The translations under genes were made by a program, and so were the position numbers. The notes below the pieces were generated by a model. It saw nothing but the letters and a program-made list of their open reading frames with translations, was not told the DNA's origin and made no database searches. Below, one piece after another: positions 43,671 to 54,866 of a stretch of 64,000 bases of DNA (within the stretch, counting starts at the first letter, position 1; every line of letters starts with the position of its first letter). The DNA comes from Phytoseiulus persimilis (taxonomy: Eukaryota; Arthropoda; Arachnida; Mesostigmata; Phytoseiidae): contig CM075102.1 of assembly GCA_037576195.1 (NCBI GenBank), forward strand, positions 5,828,001 through 5,892,000, in the 5' to 3' direction.

Positions 43671-44262
43671 CGCGATCTTCTCTGTGTGTTTGATGGCTCC
43701 GGAAAAGGATTGAGAGACTGTTCGAATTTCGAACTCGAGCTCCAACGTGTAAGCTCACGCAGGCGAATGCGAAGAGTCCCAATAACTACGAGCGTTTTAT
43801 CTGCTGATTTCAAGTGGGCGGTACCTAGTTCGACCAATGGATGAGCCCTAATAATTTGAGTTAGAATGCGTTTCAACCCCAATTCTCACTGCCCCACGGT
43901 TACAGACGCAGCTGCCTATCTGTTTTGAGGGCACACCCGCGACCTTCGGGGAGTGCGGTCAGGGTTGAGCTCTTGCTGTGACTCGCAACCACAACGGGGT
44001 TTGACTGGGCTTATTCAGCCGCAAAAGTACCGGAGCTCTCTCGTTCGATTCTATTAGGCTGATGAGGAATAGAGATCGTCTTTGTTTGGGAGAACTCCTT
44101 CACTCATGCTGATCGGACCCACTTGTTCAATCAATAGCATGATATCTCATGTGGTCCCGAGTCGATTTCGCTGTCGGAAGGAGCTTGTAAGGCTCAATCC
44201 GTGGGGGAGTATCTGTTCCGAAGTATTGCGAGCTCTTGAGGCCCTACCAGGAGCACAGCTGC

Positions 44263-44724
44263 CAGCTCTGTATTTCATTCGCTCGACGAGGTCCTTGGAC
44301 TAGTGTGGCAGCGGGGCGCGTCAGCCTCACCCCGGCGCCAACCCGGCTCCAGCGTCAAGCGGGGGCAGAGAACCGAACCATTTTGATCCGACAGCGGGGT
44401 GAATTCATCTGGTCTTTCGTTTCGTATCAGATGCGTGACAGAGAAGCAGACTGGTCGAAACTTATGTTTCCTGATTTCTTCGTCGGCTGCATCCAGAGGC
44501 TGACTCGAGTGAACAGCCACTAACGAAGAGACCATATCTGTACCCTGTATGTGAGCATGGGAACTTCAACTCTCAGCCCATGATTTTGTGAAAATCGAGA
44601 CAACGCGTACTCATCCTTCCATTTTTACTGCGAAACTTCACCAATCGAAGTCCAATGTGAGGGAGTAGCTCGTCAAATATTTCGGTGAGGAGGAGTGTTA
44701 TGTTCGTTGCCACAATATCTTATT
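44263..44724. other. No gene recognised
   Basis: Unique flank of the tandem array. Short frames on both strands without known domain. Confidence 0.4.
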
Positions 44725-45381
44725 TCAGTGGCTATCGAGCTTCTCCAGTTGAGGCCAGGGCCCGGATGAAGTGCACCGGTTCTGCAGATGTCTCCAAGCA
44801 CGGTTGCGACTCGGAGATATAATTGCGAATCCCTCCTTTGATGTCCGAATGATTGCTCGACACGTTGGTTGGTCCATGCTATGGAGTAACCAGCGTATAA
44901 CGAACTCGATGCCTGCCTGCGGCGAAGGATACCATAACAGTTTCCTGCCTAAATCAATGGCCAATGCGTAGGCGTAGGTTCTCCGTCGACTCTCCATTTG
45001 ATCGCCTCGGCGGGCTTGGAGCAAGCCGTGATGTCGATGAAGGATGGTCTGTTCTTGGTCTGGAAGGTGGGGGTTCTTGCATCGTTGAGTATGTAGAGTC
45101 CAGCTGCGGCTAGTGAGTGTTCTAGCTCGAGCCCACTGGTGTGAGGGAAAGCGGCTGCCCCAGGTTGTGTTGTGGGCATTGAAGGCTGCATCTGTACTGA
45201 GATTAGGATGCAACTCCCTCAACGACCGAAGGCGAATGCAAGCTGTGTCTACCAGCTCTGAAGGAAAAATGTATCTCGAACTTCGCTCGAGTCTCAACGT
45301 TTGTAATTGAGCAGCTACTGGAGCTCCGGCGTGACAATCAGGCTTGGTTCGGGGAAACTCTCCGATCAACGATTGACCCAA
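44725..45381 (-). pseudogene. LINE endonuclease fragment (Jockey/R1-like), copy 1
   Basis: The minus strand holds FNAHNTTWGS (metal-binding block of EEP endonuclease), then in another frame LELEHSLAAAGLYILND, TFQTKNRPSFIDITACS and WRVDGEPTPTHWPLI. These match the endonuclease of Jockey/R1/LOA-type LINEs with one frameshift near 45.17 kb. It is a different family from the LINE at 20.4 kb, which lacks the AHxTxWG pattern. Confidence 0.7.
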
Positions 45382-45544
45382 ATTTTGTCGTTTCGCACTT
45401 TTTCCTCGTCCGCTGACGATCCCTAAAGCACTAAGGGCACAATTCCATCGAGAAGCCTATCCGCAGCTGCAGGAGGAACCGCCTGCGGCGCGGATCGAGC
45501 TTCGATTGATGAGCGGAACAGTCTGAAGGGAATTCTGCAGAATG

Positions 45545-45624
45545 GAACGGCTGTGGCTAGTGAGTGTTCTATTATATTAATTAATATAATATATAATATA
45601 ATAATTAATAATAATAATAATATA

Positions 45625-45661
<37 letters not shown>

Positions 45662-46112
45662 ATTAATATAATATATTATATTAATTATTATATTAATAGT
45701 TCGAGCCCTCTAGGTGAGCTGGAGCGGCTGCCCCAGGTTGTGTTGTGGGAATTGAAGGCTGCATCTGAATTGAGATTAGGATGCAACTGCCTCAACGACC
45801 GGCCCGGATGCATGTTTACCACCTGATTTCAAGGACAAAAATGTATCTTAAACTTCGCTCGGCTCCCAACTTGAGCTCCGGCGTGACAATCAGAGGGCAG
45901 TACTCCTGAGCACAAACAGGGTCCAGCATCAGAGAGCCAAGCATATAGACCTGCGACACCATTCCATGGGAGAGCTGGTCATAGGAGGCTCGGTCAAGTT
46001 CGAATGCACACCAGCGGCCGAGACGGTCGTCAACATTTTCACCAAGAGCCTGACGGCGCTGGAAATCAAGATATGCTGCAAGAAAGACCGGGTAGATAGG
46101 AGTTGACGCCAC
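45545..46112 (-). pseudogene. LINE endonuclease fragment, copy 2
   Basis: 45698-45800 repeats 45110-45210 at high identity (GCGGCTGCCCCAGGTTGTGT, GATTAGGATGCAACT) and 45545-45570 repeats the preceding part, so the AT tract at 45571-45697 sits inside this copy. Upstream residues (SLRYIFVLE) also align with copy 1. More decayed than copy 1. Confidence 0.65.
45571..45697. repeat. AT-only tract, (TA)n with AATTAATA words
   Basis: About 127 bp of pure A/T, including (TA) of 14 or more and mirror words, interrupting LINE endonuclease copy 2. Able to form cruciforms or be a microsatellite expansion. Confidence 0.95.
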
Positions 46113-47137
46113 ACTGAGGCTCCCTCAGGCTGCGGGTTATAGCTCACATAACTTCCTCCGATGACGGGATGATAGGATATAGATCATCAGACACCATGGA
46201 ACAATTCTTCTCTTTTATATTGTAGATGGGAGACAGACCCTGTCATCGCTCTCCCGGGGAGCGAATGAGGCAGTATTGTAACAGGTACGCGAACGCTTCG
46301 TCGTGGTACCGCTGAGCTGGGAGTCTGCGTAGCGCGAATTCCGGACCGGGCTCGATCCCAAAGAAAAAAAGAGATGCTGCAAGAAATTGAGATCGTGTCG
46401 AAAACCAGGGAGCGGTTCATGTGCGAGGGAGGTTGTTACAGAAGGGCATCGTTTTCGAGGCTGAGAACTTCCCCCCACGGCGTTAAAAAAGTTGCTCATC
46501 TTTGGTGATGAAGCGTTGATTCCACTGTATCGTCCTCCAAGCTGACGTTTTCCTTTCCGCACCACATCGGACTGCCATACTTTAACACTCAGTCCCCGGC
46601 ATCTGAAATCGCTGACGCCCCCAATGGTTCTGTCAGGGGCCACGCCGGAGGAATTTCCGCGACTCTTCCTCGACTTCGCATCCTCTCACACGGAATGCCG
46701 GTTTCGCTTGCAAACTCGGATCCTCAGCTTGTGGCATTGCATTCTACTGATATTCCAGACGTCTATATATTTCAATCATCTCGTTCAACGATGCCACTCT
46801 CGACCATTCCGTCCAGATCTAATGCTCCCCAAGAACTCTCAAGAATTCCTGTCACGCGCGCTTATTCTCCGGGCAGTGCGGACGATGCCTCCTCCTCTGT
46901 GGGTATACGTCTTGTGGCGGTGCACGGCAATAAGACCGGATCTAGGTTAGCAGGACACGGCATAGGGTAACTCATGTAATGCGATTCCTTCGGCTCAATG
47001 AACTCTTTGAAAGCTTCACTGTAATCAATGCCTACAGACTATACAAATATGGTTCTGCGATCCAAGAATATTTCAGAGAATCTAGGGTCCTCAGATCTCA
47101 CGCAGTTCTGTGCTCGAAGTTTTGCCCCTCCGCGCGA
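46113..47137. other. No gene recognised
   Basis: Several open frames of 70-140 codons on both strands, overlapping each other and without domain signatures. Confidence 0.4.
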
Positions 47138-47760
47138 CTCTGATTGATTGATTGGTTTATTAACTATTTCTTGCCCATACACATTTCGTTATGTGTCAGA
47201 AACCCCGTGCGCGGGGGCGAGTACGCTCTTCTGGTTAGGATTGTTAGTCGTTGATCTTGCAGAACCGTGGGCTGTGTTCTTTCGTTGCTCTCTCCCATCT
47301 TTCAAGAGTCCGTTTGGTCCGCTCTACATTTCCTCTCGTTGAGTCTTCATGCAGGTCTAGTCTTCTGCAGATCCCCGCTTCATTCCGCTGGCCTCCCTTG
47401 CACTCCATTATCACGTGTTCTAGGGACTCTGTGTGATGTCCGCGTAGCACACATTTAGCATCGCCTCCTTCGAATCTTGCTCTGAAGGATTTGGTGCTGA
47501 GGAAGCCCGCTCTTTCACTGGCAATAAGCGTGCTCCCTCTGGAGTTGTCATATATATGATCTGTCGTGCCTCTCTGCTTCTTGTATTTCTTATATCATCC
47601 TAGGCTGGATTTCTTTTCCTATCCCTTTCCGTATATGCTTTGATTTGTTCTTCAACCTCTTTGCGCAAGGATCTCCAGCTTCTACCACCTCCTGTCGCTC
47701 CCGGAGCTCCTATTTTCTCACGTTTGTATATTCTTTTGAGGTGTAGCATTCTCTTTTATG
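47138..47760 (-). pseudogene. LINE 3' end (RT C-terminus and tail)
   Basis: The minus strand reads GGGRSWRSLRKEVEEQIKAY, then RARFEGGDAKCVLRGHHTES and LEHVIMECKGG, the zinc knuckle end of the LINE family. It finishes with AATAAACCAATCAATCAATCA, a poly(A)-like word plus ATCA repeats at 47138-47160. Related to, but diverged from, the LINE at 20.4 kb. One stop near 47.6 kb. Confidence 0.8.
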
Positions 47761-50079
47761 CCGAGCAAAATATGTTGCAAGAACCGACGACCGAAGAACT
47801 CCGCGGCCGTGAGGCCTCCTCGGCACTGAAGCGGATGCGCCACGTGCAGAGTAGTGACTCGGTCGGTTTTTCGCGTCTCCCTCGGAAACGTTCGCTTCTT
47901 GGACGGAAAGTGTCTTGGATGGTCTCTCCCGGAATTCTAAAATGCGTGTCATACACTCTCTACCGACCCCTGATCATCTTCTTTCTCTGAAATCTAGAGC
48001 CGAACCTCCTCATTACCAACCACCCAACCCTCCGCCGACCGGAGATGACCTCGAGCCCGCTGTTGGACTGCGATTTCTGTCATGGAGGCAGAGAGTCGGC
48101 ATCATTTCTGAAATATCTTCGAATTCGGCCAATCGGTATATGTTGTTACTCTTCTTCATTCACTTTCGCCCGTTATTGAGCAAAATCCGACATCGAATCG
48201 CTTCCTCGTGCGCGTCAGGAGCTCGTTCTGTGGTTCGCGTTTCAGCTTCGAGAAATCAGCGTCGATTTTTTCCTTTCGGATTGGATTTATTTTGATCTTC
48301 CAGATGCACATGTGGTCCCTTTCATTCCAGATGATTCTGAAGCCTACCTCGTGTATGGCAATAGGAGGTCTCGTGGACGGTCTTGTAGACACCCGTAAAC
48401 TGTCGTGTTCACTCTGGAATACAATTAAAGAGACGAGGAAGCGACCAGCACTCAATGTGACATCGGCGATTGGAATCGCCGACAAATTCGCTCAAGTTTA
48501 CTGTCTCTCTCCTTTTCTGAAATGGTCGACTGGTCCACCAGTTGAACGTGGCTGCCATCACCGGTGCCAATACCGAGGGGACGAGCGACGAACTGGCTGA
48601 CTGAGTTCTCGGAATCATCGTAGGTTGTGAATTTGCAGCACCGCTGATCAAGACATCGTGATCTTTGAACGAAGAGTCGGAGAGTTCTACGGAATTGTCC
48701 GAGAGCAGGAACTCAGGGACGCCGAATCGAGCCCCGAGCCTCCGTGGAGCCCAGGAAGCATGGTCGAAGCGACCTCGGAATAACCTCCATAGACCTCGAA
48801 AAGTATCGTCGAATCGACCTCGGAATGACCTCCATTGACCTCGGAAATTATTATATCAGTCTATTTACTATATTCGCAACAATCCCTCGCCATGAATGAG
48901 GAGAAGGATACGAAACCGTGATTGTAGGGAACTCGGGAAGCAGGCATAAACAAGTTTCTGTCTTCCACGAAAACTTCGCACACAGTTAAAGGCACTTGTC
49001 AACTGAGCACAGCACCAAAAAACACGGGGAAAAATCTCAGAGACGTCGATTTTTCTCACACACAAATCGCACTCGACGTTGGCTTGACGCAGATCAGAAC
49101 ACGCAAAGCGCTTCTCCCAACGGTTGTTCCTCCGTCTCTTCAACACCGTCGCCCTTTAAATTTGAAAGCTGTTGGAATTAGCTCGAGATTGATCGCACTG
49201 CCATCTTCCGATAAACATCGCACGTAGGACTCATGCTCAATTTTACGTGCAGTGATTGAAGTCCCTCGGCAAATCGGGAACTTCCCCGTGACGCTTTCCA
49301 TCCCCAGATTATGTTATTCCGGGCTCGTCAAGTCGATTTTCGCGGTTTACTCCTATGCATCTATCATTTCTTCCGCCGTTCTCACCTACTGGCTCGCTGT
49401 GGACAATTCAAAGATGGAGGGAAGTTCGTTCTCCTGCCAAGTGGCGAAGACGCAGGATCAAGGGGCTCCAAACTTTTCGTGTCGCTCGAGTCCTCACTCA
49501 CTGGATCCCCTAGATTCCGTGCTTTCGAACTGAGCCAGGGAAGCTCGAGATCCAGTGCCATAAAATATTCGGTCCGGTCAGGCTCGGGTCGATTCTTCCT
49601 CTCAAGAAAGGACTCAACGCCGTCTATGATCAGGAAGAGAAGCTTCCAGATACTACAAAGCCCTCACAACGTGACTATTCCCTCCGAGAGGCAGTTCACG
49701 AGTGTTCTCCCCTTGCTCCACTGCATCAGGACATGGAGCAAAGCCATCGGGGCCGATTGTCATCTCTCGAGTACGAACGAAAAGGTCTGACAAAATCTGA
49801 ATCGACGCTCTTCTCTCCGAGAAGGAAGAGTACGGCCATGGGGAGGGAACTGCGCATCTTTATCCATCAACGATTGCAACACGGCCTGTATGCTACACCG
49901 TGAATCTTCGCTTGGCTCCGTAAGTTCAGCCAGAGGCCACTTGGAGTCTTCCATGATGAGAAACTGATATTTATCCATCTCAACTCGGTGATCCTCCAAG
50001 GGTGTGGCTCAGTCCGGCGGCGGTGGCACGAGCGCAGGGCATGTTCGAATTGGCGATCGATTGACAAAATAGGTCATTG
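47761..50079. other. No gene recognised; short TGACCTCGGAA repeats
   Basis: At 48768-48850 a phrase of about 30 bp (GACCTCGGAATNACCTCCAT) occurs two to three times. Frames elsewhere, for example 48868-49146 minus with a CDLCVRK pair, show no known domain. Confidence 0.4.
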
Positions 50080-50507
50080 GGTCTTCGAAATTAGACAGCG
50101 AGATTGACAGAGAGAACTGGGGTGGGCTTCATACGAACGCAGAGAATCAAGTAAAATACAGTACTTTGCCAGAGCCGGACAAATGTCCAGACATATATGG
50201 CCAAAACTAATCATAGAGGCAATGGAAACATGCAACATATTCAGCTCAGCATACAAGAGAATGTACGAATGTGACAAAATAGAAGCTCCGGAAGCGACAG
50301 GAGGTGGTAGAAGCTGGAGATCCTTCCGCAAAAAGGTTGAAGAACAAATCAAAGCATATACGGGAAGGGAATGGAAAGAAGGAATAGGAAGGAAATCCAG
50401 CCTAGAAAGATATAAGAAATACAAGAAGCAGAGAGGCACGATAGATCATATATATGACAACTCCAGAGGGAGCACGCTTATTGCCAGTGCAAGAGCGGGC
50501 TTCCTCA
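50080..50507 (+). pseudogene. LINE RT C-terminal fragment, plus strand
   Basis: Begins ELGWASYERRES and continues WPKLIIEAMET, GGGRSWRSFRKKVEEQIKAY, GRKSSLERYKK, IYDNSRGSTLIASARAGFL. 50255-50507 is about 90% identical to the reverse complement of 47.5-47.76 kb. It breaks off before the zinc knuckle, where a GC-rich segment begins. Confidence 0.8.
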
Positions 50508-50860
50508 ACACGCTGAGCGCGTGCCAGTTGCCGTTTGGCGTCGCGCTGCTCCAGTACCCTCTGCCGTCCGGGCAAGAGGCTGTTCAACGGCCCGCTGTTG
50601 GAAAGCCTGTTGCGTAAGGGGCTTACCCTGCATCACCAGGGGTCGGAAACCCAGTACGGAATCGACGGTGATGTTACGCGGTTCCACAAAAGAATCTCGC
50701 TCCAACATGGCGAGATATTCGACGCTGTACGCGCGGTTGGGCACGCGGTACCGAAGTGGGAGGTCCAGGCAGAGGGTGGCTTCGGCTTTTCGGTCTCGAA
50801 AGATCTCGGGAGGCGTCAACGGATGCAGATGATGCCGTCCGCTAAGGCAGGGTGAGCACG
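50508..50860 (-). other. GC-rich segment with an open minus-strand frame
   Basis: Visibly richer in G+C than both flanks. The minus strand is open for more than 110 codons (DLPLRYRVPNRAYSVEYL, ITVDSVLGFRPLVMQGKPL, Gln/Arg/Ala-rich end). No homology recognised. The composition suggests a piece of different origin joined between two LINE fragments. Confidence 0.35.
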
Positions 50861-50992
50861 TGGTGGTCCGAGTTGGCGCTTTTTTGGGAAAAAAAGTGAT
50901 TTCGTGAAGTGTGTGTGGAGAAATTTCACGAAGAGGACAGTCGGTGAGAGACAGGTAACAAATAACCGTGGAAGAACTCGAGGAAAAAAAAA

Positions 50993-52130
50993 ATGGCACA
51001 ATCGAAGGTATGTGCAAAATGCATAGGGATGATGCGGGCGTTGGAGTCTGATCCCAAAGTCCGATGCATCCCATGCGCGCTCATGACTAATTGCAAGCGC
51101 TGTGGCAGCTTTGGCAACGTTGTAAGAAAACTCAACAACCAAAAGCCAGTCAGTGAGAGACTCTCAGCAGAATTGCGAGAGGCAAAAGATAAGATCATTG
51201 CTATGCAAGATCAACTAATCGAGCTGAACAGCTCGCTAAATGAGACAAATAAAAGATACAGAGAGTATCTTGAGAAAGATAGAGCAACAGGGACACGAAT
51301 GTGCCCTGAACAGATGGAGACCGAAGGCTCCGTTTATGAACCAGAAGAAGTCAATCTGGTGCTGATGGCAGGCGATGGGCCGCTGCCAGATGTCATGGAT
51401 ACGCCCCTATGGCTTGAGAGCGATATACAAGAAGGGCGTAACAATTAAGCAGGGCAACTGGCCCAAGACCATAAATAAACACCTTGAGAAAACCAAGGTT
51501 TTTCTGAGCAAAAGGCCAGAAACAGAGGTGAAAGACATCCTCTGGTCTGTAGGCCTGGGCAACCTGTTGAGCGCCAAATTTAGGCCCACAGGAATCGATG
51601 AAGTGGTCAACACACATCAGAGCGCGCTGAACGAAGTGGCGGCGCAGCCCGGGGTTGACTCTGTCACCTGGGCAACTCTTGTCACCCCTCCTGTCGACTC
51701 ACTCAGGCAAGTAGCCGAGGAGATAAACGACGACATCTGTGAGTGGGTTAAAAACACCATTAAGGAGTGTGACGGATGCAAGATCCGCATTTCGAACCTT
51801 TGGCACATAGTGGCCAATCAATGGACTCAGTGCGGCACGGAACAGGCTAGTCTTAAGAGGCAGCCAATCCTTACACCTGTGGGTAAGGAGAAAGTGGCAG
51901 AGACCGTTGTGGAATGGTATAGTGGAACGGCGGAAGCCTCAGACGAAGAAGTAGCCAAGATAAGGGCGGAGTTCAAAAGACTGACTCTAGCTCAAAAAAA
52001 AAGAGACTGGGGCCAAGTGCTCCCCAGCCTCCAGCGGGGAGCACAGGCAACACACAGAGGTGGTACAGAGGGGCAGCTTTCCCACAACAGGACAGCAACA
52101 AAGTCGCCAAAGAAGTGCACACAGGGGTAG
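50993..52130 (+). pseudogene. LINE ORF1 with zinc finger, coiled coil and SGNH-like domain, one frameshift
   Basis: Starts at an ATG with MAQSKVCAKCIGMM; a cysteine array CAKC, CIPC, CKRC follows, then a coiled coil (residues 48-95). The frame breaks between 51375 and 51448; the second frame carries the SGNH-like part (VKDILWSVGLGNLL, VDSVTWATLVTPP, RISNLWHIVANQW, ILTPVGKEKVAETV) and a basic tail to 52130. The G-x-N-D block is weak and the final His replaced by Ile, so esterase function is doubtful. This copy shows the N-terminal half that the 20.4-kb copy lacks. Confidence 0.75.
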
Positions 52131-52319
52131 AGGAGCAAGGTGGAGCGAGACGTTCCATACTCAATGATCTCTGCCCCGTATCCGACCAGGGGTAGGGGAG
52201 ACCCATACCAAAACCCTGTCCGGGGGAAAAACCGTGGGAGGAATAGGATGAGGTGCACTGCCCCAAGAAGCGAAAGACTGCTTCAGAGGTTGAAAAAAAA
52301 CATGAGGGTGAGAGGCAGA

Positions 52320-52797
52320 GGCATGAAAAGTAAAAATGCGTTTGTTATTCTAGACACCCTAAACATATGTGTTTTCAATCTAGCTGGGGGCAGGACAAAA
52401 GAGGAATGGAAGAGGCTTATGATGAATGCTTTCGGAGACACGGAAGAAGGAATAATCAGGTTAAGCGGAGCAAAACTCATGAATGACGAGGTACGACCAA
52501 AAATCAAAGGCTACTACTAAGGCTAATCAAAGGTTTGTAGGCTCAAACAGGGATGGCCGGTCCGGGCAAAACGCCAGAGGTGGAACCGGCATGCTGATAC
52601 CGGACAGCCTCAAAGAGGAAGAGTGGGTGGAAAGAGAAAAAGACTTTGTGGCAGTGGGCATGACACTGCAAAAACAAGACTCGATACTCATCAGCGTGTA
52701 CGTAGCACACGAAAGCGTCCGCAATGATGTTGAGACATACAAGAAACTGGAAGGAGTTCTCGAGAGAAGGATGAAAAACAACTCCTTGATCAGTTAG
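52320..52797 (+). pseudogene. LINE endonuclease N-terminal fragment
   Basis: Two frames: LNICVFNLAGGRTKEEWKRL with LSGAKLMNDEVRPKIKGYY, then GGTGMLIPDSLKEEEWVE and ILISVYVAHESVRNDVETYK. They align in order with 21490-21890 of the intact LINE. One frameshift at about 52520. Truncated at 52797; no RT follows. Confidence 0.75.
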
Positions 52798-53139
52798 AAT
52801 TGATGGCTATTCCAGAAGTAAGGATTTGATCGAACTCCGTTGTGATTGCGTTTTAATTCCGAGGACTTCTTATGTAGCACTATAGGCAACGCGCATGTGT
52901 AGAAAAGTCGTAATTCGTGACAACGCATATTTCAACACTACCTCTCGTTGCCACGACCCTGGATTGAGAGTATGTGTTCATAGTGATATCTTGAAATGAC
53001 GCGCGTTGGAAGGAAACCCACACAGGGAGTCAAGAGTGGAGGTGTCGATACAATAATAAAAGAAGAATCAGTCTTGCATCACAATCAGGCTCAACACCGT
53101 GTGCTTTATAATTTCGTTCAACAGCCAACAACAGTATGT
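52798..53139. other. No gene recognised
   Basis: Flank between the LINE fragment and the copia LTR. Nothing seen. Confidence 0.4.
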
Positions 53140-53496
53140 GTTGAGATATCACTCTGCTTCTGGTATCTGAAACACGTCTTGGTTCAGACGGTCAGTTTAG
53201 TGAATACGGGAACGGTAACACAGTACCGTGGGCGACAAGCCCTTACTGGGAGATACAGTACAGCAGTATCCCAGAATTGTATGTAACCCTGAGCCGAAGG
53301 CCGTCCGCCTTCGGCTCATGCAAACCCACACTCTTTGCTGGGTATATATACACACAATAAAGGCAATGCCCACGAGGAGCTAAGTAAGAGCGACAGACCC
53401 CTGTCTCTTTTTTTCGTGCCGTGATCTTCCAGACCACAGACCGTACTTCCAGATCGAGTGTCCACCGGCTGAACACAGTGGACTAAAATCCAACAG
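53140..53496 (-). repeat. Putative Ty1/copia 3' LTR with a 12-bp-stem hairpin
   Basis: On the minus strand a TGTTGGATTTTAGTCC start follows the end of copia pol, as in many copia LTRs. It holds TATATATA at about 53345 and a perfect hairpin at 53290-53318 (TGAGCCGAAGGC, 5-nt loop, GCCTTCGGCTCA). The right boundary near 53140 is a guess because no 5' LTR is in the window. Confidence 0.45.
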
Positions 53497-53906
53497 TATG
53501 CTCAACTGATTCCGATCAACTGCCTCAGGAACTTGAACATCTGGGTCGGCAGACCTTTCGTGAAAATGTCCGCCAGCTGACGGCTCGTTGAAACATGCTT
53601 TATAGCAATCTCTCCTGCTGTAAACATCTCCCGAGTGGAGTGAGACTTGATATCGATCAGAGTTGGGCAGATTCGAATCGAGAAACACCAGCCGGCCTGC
53701 GGCCGCCTGTCCAGGCGGTCCCGCTCCTGGGCGGTGGGGCTTTCGAGTTCCTTTAATCACTGCTGGCAACTGTATAACGCGATCAGGTTCGATCAACTCA
53801 GTGTAGTGGGAATGCCTCTTGTTGTGCTTCATTCTGATTCTTCGCGTTTGATTTATTTAAATTGATTCTTGAGCGCCTCCGCGATTCTTCCGCATGGCGT
53901 GACCGT

Positions 53907-54075
53907 TCACATAACGTTGGGATACACTACGTTCTTCACCGAATCACTGTTTGATTTGATTTTGATCCGATCGAACGATGCGACTCTACTCAATGCGACA
54001 TAAAGCTGTCCGTGATTGAAGACCTCCGAGTTCAGAACTACGCCTACTTTGGAGAATGTAGCTAGCCGGGTACCT
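53907..54075 (-). pseudogene. Helitron helicase C-terminal fragment inside the hAT element
   Basis: ATFSKVGVVLNSEVFNHGQL, then YVALSRVASFDRIKI and a KNVVYPNVM end: the last 55 residues of a classical Helitron Pif1-type helicase, ending at TAA. Downstream (minus) at about 53705-53725 is a hairpin CCGCCTG-GA-CAGGCGG and GGCTGGTG, resembling a Helitron 3' end. Different from the Helentron at 13.8 kb, whose matching block reads YVAMSRVKTVGG. Confidence 0.75.
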
Positions 54076-54179
54076 TTCGCCACGGGCTGCATTGCAGCGG
54101 TAACCGGGAGATTACAACGTTAGAGTTCACTGTCAAAGTTGGGGCACCACACCGAGTGGCAGCAAAATCGCACCGAGTG

Positions 54180-54866
54180 GCGAATCAAAAGTGATTCGAA
54201 TCAAAAACCGTCGAATCAGGCTGATTCGAATCAAAAGTGATTCGAATCATTTTGATTCGAATCAGGATCGATCATCTGATTCGAATCACACGATTCGAAT
54301 CCTTACTACATATACTCGGCTTAGTCCGGGACCAGTCTGACCATACTTTTCAAAAGCTGGAGGGGTGATTCCGAGACCAATCTGAGCATTACTTCCCAGT
54401 TGTTCCCAGAGTTGGGAAGTAATGCTCAGATTGGTCACGGAATCACCCCTCCAGAGTTGGGAAGTAATGGCCAGATTGGTCTCGGAATCACCCCTCCAGA
54501 GTTGGAAAGTAATGTGCGGACTAACTGACAAACTAAGCCGATCATATATAGTAGGGATTCGAATCAGATAATGATTCGAATCAGAACATGATTCGAATCC
54601 TCTGGTTCGAATCAAAAATGATTCGAATCAGGATCATCGAATCACTTGATTCGAATCAGAAATGATTCGAATCAGAATGAGTCGAATCAGAAATGATTCG
54701 AATCAGAATGAGTCGACTCAGAAGCTATCGAATCACGTGATTCGAATCATTTTGATTCGAATCAGGACGATTCGAATCACATCTGATCCGATCTGATTCG
54801 AATCCAATGATTCGAATCAGAAGAGATTCGAATCAAGACGATTCGAATCAAAATGATTCGAATCTG
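54180..54866. repeat. GATTCGAATC palindrome array
   Basis: More than 25 copies of the perfect 10-bp palindrome GATTCGAATC or close variants, spaced by 5-10 bp of AAAA/TGAT-type filler, interrupted by the MITE at 54301-54554. Subterminal to the right end of the hAT element, with only one copy at its left end. Confidence 0.95.
54301..54554. mobile_element. MITE built from inverted 45-bp minisatellite units
   Basis: Imperfect terminal inverted repeats (TACTACATATACTCGGCTTA on the left; the right end complement has CTACTATATATGATCGGCTT). Inside, one 45-bp unit is inverted relative to about two and a half direct units of the same family as 1-192, so the left half folds back. No coding capacity. 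Confidence 0.65.

Larger units (their letters stand above)
37857..44262 (-). repeat. 2342-bp tandem array, 2.7 units (guanylyltransferase-like ORF + gypsy RT)
   Basis: Units: 37857-40198, 40199-42540 and 42541-44262 (truncated). They differ at about 1-2% of positions. Each full unit, read on the minus strand, holds a gypsy RT fragment, about 540 bp of unassigned sequence, a guanylyltransferase-like ORF and an AATAAA 18 nt after its stop. The left edge abuts gypsy RNase H. Unit 3 breaks off inside the RT C-terminus. Confidence 0.95.

Noticed and set aside
43372-43882. Extra frames of 100-136 codons over the guanylyltransferase units
   Set aside because: They are other-frame readings of the guanylyltransferase ORF, present in all three copies for that reason.
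45571-45697. AT-only tract as a replication origin or promoter
   Set aside because: It is a simple-sequence expansion inside a dead LINE fragment; no supporting motifs.
53340-53375. Plus-strand TATATATA and AATAAA as a small plus-strand gene
   Set aside because: The two words are about 10 bp apart and lie in the putative copia LTR, whose coding strand is minus.
54180-54866. GATTCGAATC as tRNA T-arm (B box) sequences
   Set aside because: They are perfect palindromes in an array without A boxes, anticodon arms or tRNA spacing.
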